From: Clostridiales bacterium | GTDB lineage: Bacteria; Bacillota_A; Clostridia; Peptostreptococcales; Anaerovoracaceae | Direction of reading: 5' to 3' | NCBI GenBank assembly: GCA_012510935.1 | Contig: JAAZHB010000257.1 | Location: forward strand, 1-11,131 | Length of the DNA stretch: 11,131 bases | Part shown: positions 7,063 to 11,131 of the stretch, one piece after another | How the letters are laid out: each line of letters opens with the position of its first letter | Position numbering within the stretch: the stretch's first letter is position 1 | Notes under the pieces: model-generated | The model's input: only the letters and a program-made list of their open reading frames with translations | Told to the model about the DNA's origin: nothing | The model's database searches: none | Made by a program: the position numbers and the translations under genes

Positions 7063-7575
7063 TTAATTTTCTATTATCTTTCTTAGTTTTATTAGGATTC
7101 TGGCTTTGCGTTTGTTTACAACGCTCTGGGTTATGCCCAACCTCGCCCCGACTTCACGCTCGGAAAGTCCGTCAAAAAAGATTGCCTGTATCAGCTCCTG
7201 TTCACTATCCGACAGCAAAGGCAGGGCGGCTTTCAGCCTGTCCACCATGACCGCATTGACAACGGTTTCTGCAATGTCCACCGCTTCATCAGTGATAAAG
7301 TCCAGAGGATTCCCCTCGCTGTCCGTAAATCCGTCGAGAGATAGCAGTCTATTCTTTGTATCTAATTTTTGCAGATAACGCCACCGTTCCTTGTCACGGT
7401 AGAAGTCTGTGTATTGCTCCCTCACGACTTCAAGCAGACAGCCTTGAATGGGGATAAACAGCTTGTCCATATAGGTCTGGTCGGATTCCCTGCAACGGCA
7501 GAACTCCGTGTAGGATAATTCCACATAGCCGCCACTTTCTCTGATATATACCTTTCTTGGTGCATATTTCACCAT
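7063..7575 (-). CDS. Sigma-70-like RNA polymerase factor / regulator (first of three)
   Basis: A 170-residue protein starting MVKYAPRKVYIRESGGYVEL. The C-terminal region is a clear sigma-70 region 4: LPLLSDSEQELIQAIFFDGLSEREVGARLGITQSVVNKRK... (about 120-165), where the second part is the recognition helix of the helix-turn-helix. The middle (DFYRDKERWRYLQKLDTKNRLLSLDG, then TDEAVDIAETVVNAVMVDRL) is helical and resembles sigma-like regulators of Tn916-type elements. Start: ATG 7575 has GGGAGG 5 nt upstream; the open frame reaches 7638 but that part lies in the leader hairpin. It is the first gene after a promoter and leader terminator and may switch on the downstream block. Whether it is a true sigma factor or an anti-terminator-like regulator cannot be told. 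Confidence 0.82.
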   Translation of the reverse strand: MVKYAPRKVYIRESGGYVELSYTEFCRCRESDQTYMDKLFIPIQGCLLEVVREQYTDFYRDKERWRYLQKLDTKNRLLSLDGFTDSEGNPLDFITDEAVDIAETVVNAVMVDRLKAALPLLSDSEQELIQAIFFDGLSEREVGARLGITQSVVNKRKARILIKLRKIIEN

Positions 7576-7584
7576 AAATACCTC

Positions 7585-7620
7585 CCATCTGAATTTTTGA
7601 AATGTAAAAAATCCAGATGG
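7585..7620 (-). promoter_or_regulatory. Leader hairpin adjoining the ribosome binding site of the first sigma-like gene
   Basis: CCATCTG (7620-7614) and CAGATGG (7591-7585) are perfectly complementary across a 22-nt AT-rich loop. The 3' arm overlaps the first bases of the GGGAGG Shine-Dalgarno (7586-7581), so folding could limit ribosome access. No function has been shown. Confidence 0.45.
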
Positions 7621-7685
7621 AGAGGCGGAGAACGACACCGCATATCAGAAACAGCCCTACGGCACTTTCCAACAAAAATCGACAA

Positions 7686-7720
7686 AAGAAAAACCGCAAA
7701 GGCTCTGTGACCTTTACGGT
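7686..7720 (-). terminator. Leader terminator upstream of the first sigma-like gene
   Basis: On the minus strand ACCGTAAAGG (7720-7711) pairs with CCTTTGCGGT (7702-7693), one mismatch, loop of 8, followed by TTTTCTTTTG. It begins roughly 20 nt after the predicted -10 box and lies about 110 nt before the gene, the position expected of a transcription attenuator. Confidence 0.65.
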
Positions 7721-7739
7721 TATAGGAAATAGTAATTCT

Positions 7740-7769
7740 ATTGTATGGAGATTGTACTTCTACTTTCAA
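7740..7769 (-). promoter_or_regulatory. Predicted promoter of the sigma-like regulator block
   Basis: TTGAAA (7769-7764), an 18-nt spacer and TACAAT (7745-7740) form a good sigma-A-type promoter. An 8-bp perfect inverted repeat (GTACTTCT at 7754-7761, AGAAGTAC at 7774-7781) brackets the -35 box and could be an operator. Transcription would run through the leader terminator at 7720-7686. Confidence 0.5.
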
Positions 7770-7892
7770 GGTGAGAAGTACCGTTGCACTGGCAGAAATT
7801 TTTTTAACTGGTTTCCTGCCGTTCTCTGATATGCTATGTATTGATAAATTTTGCTTCGTATGAGCAGATAGATAACTGCCCGAAAAAAGGAC

Positions 7893-7932
7893 ATAAAAAA
7901 ATCCCTCCAAATTTAAAAACAAATTCAGAGGG
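7893..7932 (-). terminator. Second terminator downstream of the tet(O) module
   Basis: On the minus strand a CCCTC...GAGGG stem (7932-7928 with 7907-7903), extended by AATTT/AAATT pairing, is followed by ATTTTTTTATG. It backs up the terminator at 8010-8057. Apart from terminators and the promoter, I see no gene between 7576 and 8062; the + strand frame at 7617-7829 has no ribosome binding site. Confidence 0.6.
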
Positions 7933-8009
7933 TAATTTAGGGTATAACAAAATAACCCACCCGAATATCGTTTTTTTTATTTGGTGAGTTTGTTCTTTCA
8001 AATACGAAA

Positions 8010-8057
8010 CAAAAAGAGCCGATGATTCGTGAATTGTTCCACAATTTCATCGGCTCT
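8010..8057 (-). terminator. Rho-independent terminator of the tet(O) transcription unit
   Basis: AGAGCCGATGA (8057-8047) pairs perfectly with TCATCGGCTCT (8025-8015) on the minus strand, with an inner ATTGT/ACAAT stem, then TTTTTG. It starts 6 nt past the stop codon of the small cysteine-rich gene. Confidence 0.85.
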
Positions 8058-8062
8058 GCGTC

Positions 8063-8236
8063 TTAAGCGTCTGGCTCTTTGATGACAGTTATCTTCAAGT
8101 TGTCAACTTTAATCAATCTTTCTTGTCTGCATTTTGGACAATAAAGGGGATAATTCTCCAAAACAGTGTCCTTCCTAATTTTATTACGGGTTTTGCTCCC
8201 ACAAACAGGACACAATATCCATTCGCATTTCATCAT
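8063..8236 (-). CDS. Small cysteine-rich KTR-type zinc-ribbon protein
   Basis: A 57-residue protein, MMKCEWILCPVCGSKTRNKI at its start and a YCPKCRQE motif around residues 32-39. The two CxxC pairs (C9/C12 and C33/C36), with an extra C4, suggest a zinc-ribbon fold, and the GSKTR motif fits the cysteine-rich KTR proteins often found next to tet genes in Firmicute elements. It starts 51 nt after tet(O) and ends before a strong terminator, so it should share the inducible tet(O) transcript. A possible AAAGGA lies about 14 nt before the ATG, which is weak; the second ATG is an alternative start. Function is unknown, and a role in resistance is not established. Confidence 0.8.
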   Translation of the reverse strand: MMKCEWILCPVCGSKTRNKIRKDTVLENYPLYCPKCRQERLIKVDNLKITVIKEPDA

Positions 8237-8287
8237 AATTAGTCTCTAATCCTTTCAAATCTCATTTTATATGACTTTTGCAAGCTG

Positions 8288-10207
8288 TTAAGCTAACTTG
8301 TGGAACATATGCCGAACCTTATCTATACGGCTATTCGGGCGGCGGGGTTGGCAAATAAATTTACCAATAGCTGGCTGGTATCCTTTTAACTCTGTCAAGC
8401 AGACTCCCTGCCCATTTGTGAAATAAGTTAAATCGTTCCTGTATTCTTGAATACATCTAGCAGGGATTTCTCCTTTCAGAATGACCTCGTCATTCTTTAT
8501 CTGAGTACTTACAATATCTGCACAATACCTTGGAGCATCATGATACGCCCGTGAGAGATATTCCTGCGGTGCATAAATTTCAAAGTGGAGATATGGCTCT
8601 AATAGTTCTGTCCCTGCTTTTTTTAAAGCCTGCTCCAATACGATAGGGGAAAGCAGCCGAAAGTCTGCGGGGGTACTTACAGGACTATAATACAATCCAT
8701 ATTCAAAACAGATTTTACAGTCTGTCACTTTCCATCCATACAGCCCCTGCTCGCAGCCATAAAGAACCCCCTCCATAACCGCATTTTGGAACGATTGATT
8801 TAAATATCCAAGTGAAACTCTGCTTTCATACTGCACTCCGCTTCCAATAGGGAGCGGCTCTATGGACAACCCGACAGAAGCCCAGAAAGGATTTGGCGGG
8901 ACTTCTATGTGGATGGTATATTCTGCTTTTCTAAGCGGTCTTTCCATATATATAACAGTAGGCTCTTTTATTTCTGCCTCCACATGATATTTTTCCTCAA
9001 GGATGGCACAAATGACTTCCATCTGCACTTTCCCCAAAAAAGAAAGTATAATCTCATGCGTTGTAGTATCCACATAATATTTTAAAAGAGGGTCGCCATC
9101 TGAAATTTCTGTAAGTGCCCCAAGCAATATTTCCCGCTGTTCAGATTTCTTTACTGCAATCGTTGTTTGGAGCATAGGGAGAGGATTTTCAATAAATTTT
9201 CTCTGCGGCAACAGTATTTCGTTCCCCAAAATACTGTTTAGCTGCAAAACATCATTTGGTAAAATTACAATATCACCAGAGCAGGCTGTATCGGATGAAT
9301 ATAATTCACCGTTTGTCGGAACATACATCTCTGTGATTTTTATTTTCTCTTTTTCAGATATTCTAATAACATCCCTCAAATGCAATGTTCCGCTATATAT
9401 ACGCACATAAACAAAACGCCGCCTTTTCTCTGAATATTCAATCTTAAAAACCTGCCCGCATAATTCAGATTGACCTTCAGGCGTTGATGAATAAAATTTA
9501 CTGGCAATCACTTCTATAAGCTGCCGAATCCCCAGATTGTTTTTAGCGCTTCCGTGATAAACGGGAAATAACGTTCCGTTTTGGAATCTCCTGTTTTCTT
9601 CCTGTTCCAGTTCTGACATTTTAAACGGTTTCCCTGACATATATTTCTCTAATAGTTCATCGTTTCCCATAATTACCGCATCCCACTGTTCCATATCGTC
9701 ATTGTCCGTTACATTTATATGGGGATGCTGCCCAACCTTTTGCTTCACTATAATTTCCGAAGAAAGCTTTGCTTTCATTTCCCGATATACCATTGGCAAA
9801 TCAATCCCCTCTTGGTCAATTTTATTGATGAAAAAAATTGTCGGAATCTTCATTATCTGTAGTGCATGAAACAGTATACGGGTCTGTGCCTGTATGCCAT
9901 CCTTTGCAGAAACTAATAATACTGCTCCGTCTAATACGGATAAAGAACGGTATACTTCCGCCAAAAAATCCATATGGCCTGGCGTATCTATAATGTTGAC
10001 TTTTACATCCTCCCACTGAAAAGATGTCACTGCTGTCTGGATAGTGATTCCCCTTTGACGCTCCAAATTCATTGTATCTGTCCTTGTTGTGCCTTCATCT
10101 ACGCTCCCTAGTTCTGCAATTGCACCACTGGTATACAATAAACTTTCCGTTAATGTTGTCTTTCCTGCGTCAACGTGAGCCAGAATGCCTAAGTTAATTA
10201 TTTTCAT
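8288..10207 (-). CDS. tet(O): Tet(O) tetracycline resistance ribosomal protection protein
   Basis: A 639-residue translational GTPase that binds the ribosome like EF-G and dislodges tetracycline. GTPase motifs are AHVDAGKT (10-17), RGIT (52-55), DTPGH (74-78), NKID (128-131) and GSAKNN later in the G domain. The C-terminal half carries the ribosome-probing loop [11 protein letters not shown] of domain IV and the closing [15 protein letters not shown]. Sequence and length agree along the whole protein with Tet(O) as I remember it, rather than Tet(M) or Tet(W). A few differences (for example GKVQMEV where I recall GNVQMEV) may be allelic or reflect mosaicism. ATG 10207 has GGAGG 8 nt upstream. 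Expression is preceded by a leader peptide and attenuator. Its base composition is visibly more AT-rich than the mob and ParB genes, indicating a separate origin. Confidence 0.97.
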   Translation of the reverse strand: MKIINLGILAHVDAGKTTLTESLLYTSGAIAELGSVDEGTTRTDTMNLERQRGITIQTAVTSFQWEDVKVNIIDTPGHMDFLAEVYRSLSVLDGAVLLVSAKDGIQAQTRILFHALQIMKIPTIFFINKIDQEGIDLPMVYREMKAKLSSEIIVKQKVGQHPHINVTDNDDMEQWDAVIMGNDELLEKYMSGKPFKMSELEQEENRRFQNGTLFPVYHGSAKNNLGIRQLIEVIASKFYSSTPEGQSELCGQVFKIEYSEKRRRFVYVRIYSGTLHLRDVIRISEKEKIKITEMYVPTNGELYSSDTACSGDIVILPNDVLQLNSILGNEILLPQRKFIENPLPMLQTTIAVKKSEQREILLGALTEISDGDPLLKYYVDTTTHEIILSFLGKVQMEVICAILEEKYHVEAEIKEPTVIYMERPLRKAEYTIHIEVPPNPFWASVGLSIEPLPIGSGVQYESRVSLGYLNQSFQNAVMEGVLYGCEQGLYGWKVTDCKICFEYGLYYSPVSTPADFRLLSPIVLEQALKKAGTELLEPYLHFEIYAPQEYLSRAYHDAPRYCADIVSTQIKNDEVILKGEIPARCIQEYRNDLTYFTNGQGVCLTELKGYQPAIGKFICQPRRPNSRIDKVRHMFHKLA

Positions 10208-10239
10208 GTGATTTTCCTCCTATCAACACCCAAAAAAGG

Positions 10240-10280
10240 GCATAAAAATACCCAGTGATAAATACTCCTATCACTGGGTA
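10240..10280 (-). terminator. Transcription attenuator upstream of tet(O)
   Basis: TACCCAGTGATA (10280-10269) and TATCACTGGGTA (10260-10249) form a perfect 12-bp stem with an 8-nt loop, then TTTTTATG. It lies within the tet(O) leader, before the start codon, as in the known attenuated tet(M)/tet(O) leaders. The ACTGGGTA half can also pair with an upstream TACCCAGT (10360-10353). Confidence 0.85.
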
Positions 10281-10342
10281 AATAACTCCAATAGCCCCAA
10301 AACACTTATATGTTTTCGGGCATATAAAATTACATGATAAAA

Positions 10343-10445
10343 GTATTCTTAAACTGGGTACAAAAAACTAAGCCCCATATTAAAAGTGAAACGGGACTGC
10401 TACTTTTTGTTCCCACTATCAAATTGACAGTTTATTTAAGAATAC
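10343..10445 (-). promoter_or_regulatory. Alternative leader hairpin of tet(O)
   Basis: GTATTCTTAAATAAACTG (10445-10428), which includes the end of the leader peptide gene, can pair with CAGTTTAAGAATAC (10355-10342 region) leaving a small bulge. A second stem lies at 10294-10305 with 10311-10321 (GCCC-GAAAACA against TGTTTTGGGGC). These are candidate antiterminator or pausing structures; ribosome position on the leader peptide would decide which forms. Confidence 0.55.
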
Positions 10446-10455
10446 CTTGCCGCAT
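10432..10455 (-). CDS. tet(O) leader peptide (MRQGILK)
   Basis: ATG at 10455 begins a seven-residue peptide MRQGILK ending in TAA, with AAGGAG 10 nt upstream. It sits 32 nt downstream of the -10 box. Its coding sequence is one arm of the long leader hairpin, the usual arrangement for tetracycline-induced attenuation: slowed ribosomes on the leader would change folding and let transcription pass the terminator. This mechanism is known for tet(M); here it is inferred. Confidence 0.65.
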   Translation of the reverse strand: MRQGILK

Positions 10456-10487
10456 ATTTATTAACTCCTTGTATAATACTGAATCTA

Positions 10488-10516
10488 ATTATATTCCTTA
10501 ACCCTTTATTTGTCAA
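10488..10516 (-). promoter_or_regulatory. Consensus promoter of tet(O)
   Basis: TTGACA (10516-10511), a 17-nt spacer and TATAAT (10493-10488), a perfect sigma-A consensus. It reads into the leader peptide and tet(O). Such a strong promoter suits control by attenuation downstream. Confidence 0.9.
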
Positions 10517-10530
10517 GCTGACAAACTAAA

Positions 10531-10560
10531 GCAGAAAAAGCGGCAGGATTTCCCCCTGCC
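10531..10560 (-). terminator. Terminator of tnpV
   Basis: GGCAGG (10560-10555) pairs with CCTGCC (10547-10542), then GCTTTTTCTG. It lies 14 nt past the tnpV stop and isolates it from the tet(O) promoter. Confidence 0.7.
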
Positions 10561-10573
10561 ACTAATCATCTGT

Positions 10574-10948
10574 TTATGCAAAAATAATTTCCTTTTCCAC
10601 AATCTCCCTCGCACAAGCCCTTATGTTATTGAGGCATCCTGTCCATTCTAAGGCGTTTTCTGCCTTTAGCTGTTCCGTTATGCCCTGTGCCTGTTTCATA
10701 CCCTCTATGAGCCTTTCAAAGCGTTCCTGTGCCTGTCTGTTGATGTCGGCAAGGTAGGCGTTTAGCCTGCCGCTTGTAAGAAGATTGGTGTATGTAACTT
10801 TACGGTACTGTTTTAGATAATCTAAATGCCGTTGCCCCCAGATGCCTATTGCCTGTTCTTCTTCGGCGGGTACAGTTAAGCACGGTATCAAATAATCCCC
10901 TTGCCTTTCGTATTTGCCGCCCAGTTCCTCAAATAATGATTTTGCCAT
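10574..10948 (-). CDS. tnpV: TnpV-family transposon-encoded protein
   Basis: A 124-residue protein matching the TnpV family of Tn4451-type and related Firmicute elements. Diagnostic stretches are MAKSLFEELGGKYERQGDYL at the start, IGIWGQRHLDYLKQY in the middle, YTNLLTSGRLNAYLADI, and the C-terminal helical LKAENALEWTGCLNNIRACA. Its molecular role is not known; it is not the recombinase, and it contains no catalytic motif I recognise. ATG 10948 has GGAGGT about 8 nt upstream. It is the first complete gene inside the right end, 34 nt from the putative attachment arm, and its first bases overlap the broken helicase frame. In the excised circle it would lie immediately beyond the recombinase stop. 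No promoter is visible between the end and the gene, so transcription may come from the flanking gene. Confidence 0.88.
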   Translation of the reverse strand: MAKSLFEELGGKYERQGDYLIPCLTVPAEEEQAIGIWGQRHLDYLKQYRKVTYTNLLTSGRLNAYLADINRQAQERFERLIEGMKQAQGITEQLKAENALEWTGCLNNIRACAREIVEKEIIFA

Positions 10949-11129
10949 TGTCTGTTACCTCCACATTCTTTTTTATTTTGAATGTCCGCAAAATCCGTCC
11001 TACATCAGCAGGTCGCCAAGGGACATCGAGGTCATGTAAGGCAATTAGTTTGTTTTGTACATTTGTACCTGAGCCCATCTTTTGAGTCGATCCAAGTAAA
11101 ATTCTTACTTCTCCTTTTCTTACCTTGGC
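10929..11129 (-). pseudogene. SNF2-type helicase (DEAD/DEAH superfamily 2), 3'-truncated by the element
   Basis: The frame enters from outside the window and encodes 66 residues. About the first 42, KVRKGEVRILLGSTQKMGSG through TNVQNKLIALHDLDVPWRPAD, match the second helicase domain (motif V region) of the large SNF2 helicase/methylase proteins of conjugative elements. Intact relatives continue with (L)EQR.GRI.RQ (motif VI). Here the frame changes after PAD to VGRILRTFKIKKNVEV and runs into tnpV, stopping at TGA 10931-10929. The break lies at the GA dinucleotide 11006-11005, the proposed insertion site. The arginine-bearing motif VI would be replaced, so the helicase is presumably inactive. 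The rest of the gene should lie left of position 1. The family name is from the motif pattern; the upstream part is not in view. Confidence 0.8.
10983..11004 (-). other. Right attachment half-site (putative recombinase-binding arm)
   Basis: Read inward on the minus strand from GA (11006-11005): 15 nt, then GCGGACA (10989-10983), the same layout as the left end. Sixteen of 22 positions match the left arm in inverted orientation. Directly outside it is the helicase reading frame. Confidence 0.6.
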
Positions 11130-11131
11130 AA

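Larger units (their letters stand above)
2..11006. mobile_element. Integrative mobilizable element carrying tet(O), about 11.0 kb, serine-recombinase type
   Basis: The element runs from the recombinase stop codon at the left to a junction inside a helicase gene at the right. Seen directly: a TC dinucleotide on the + strand at 2-3 and 11005-11006, and inward from each an inverted, equally spaced arm (4-25 and 10983-11004) matching at 16 of 22 positions, including a perfect GCGGACA. Large serine recombinases typically act on such a core dinucleotide flanked by imperfect inverted arms. Contents are a large serine recombinase, MobV relaxase, oriT-like site, ParB-like protein, sigma-like regulators, TnpV and tet(O). 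No type IV secretion genes are present, so transfer would need a helper conjugative element. Inference: it is nested in a larger conjugative element, because the target is a SNF2-type helicase gene typical of those. Only one base of left flank is visible, so the left boundary is less certain. Confidence 0.75.

Noticed and set aside
7576..7638. N-terminal extension of the first sigma-like gene
   Set aside because: It would translate the leader hairpin; ATG 7575 has GGGAGG directly upstream.
7617..7829. Short + strand reading frame in the regulatory gap
   Set aside because: No ribosome binding site or recognisable domain, and it overlaps the promoter and terminator of the minus-strand block.
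1..11131. Self-transmissible conjugative element
   Set aside because: No VirB4, coupling protein or other type IV secretion gene lies between the two ends; only relaxase and oriT are present.

Overview
The window is almost exactly one compact resistance-carrying mobile element from a Gram-positive bacterium of the Firmicutes (Bacillota). Every recognisable gene lies on the minus strand, starts are preceded by strong AGGAGG-type ribosome binding sites, and the gene families (large serine recombinase, MobV relaxase, TnpV, tet(O), sigma-like regulators) are those of Firmicute integrative mobilizable elements. The host species cannot be fixed. The flanking gene is a SNF2-type helicase/methylase of the sort carried by larger conjugative elements, so this looks like a small element nested inside a bigger one.

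Layout in the direction of transcription (high to low coordinates). 11131-10929 is the interrupted end of the flanking helicase gene. 10948-10574 is tnpV, followed by a terminator. 10516-8010 is the resistance module: a consensus promoter, a 7-codon leader peptide, a transcription attenuator, tet(O), a 57-residue cysteine-rich protein and a terminator. 7932-5985 is a regulatory block with a promoter, a leader terminator and three sigma-region-4-like genes separated by terminators; the third gene carries a nonsense codon and a frameshift. 5873-4805 holds a possible 28-codon ORF and a RepA-like ATPase gene interrupted by TGA. 4865-4316 is a non-coding, hairpin-rich oriT region with a MobV/pMV158-type nick-site motif at 4570-4588, flanked by inverted pairs of GTGAC-rich repeats. 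4280-1913 is the maintenance and mobilization block: MobV relaxase, ParB-like protein, YdbC/PC4-like protein and a small unknown protein. 1858-2 is the large serine recombinase, whose stop codon coincides with the left end of the element.

How it works together (inference): the serine recombinase excises and integrates the element; the MobV relaxase nicks oriT so that a conjugative element in the same cell can transfer it; sigma-like regulators control the module; tet(O) supplies tetracycline resistance by ribosomal protection. There are no type IV secretion genes, so it is mobilizable rather than self-transmissible. Recombinase, relaxase, ParB-like protein and Tet(O) are intact, while the third regulator and the RepA-like gene are broken.

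The most valuable observation is a pair of inverted, equally spaced half-sites at the two ends (4-25 and 10983-11004), each 15 nt from a TC/GA dinucleotide. They appear to define the element to the base and place its insertion in helicase motif VI.
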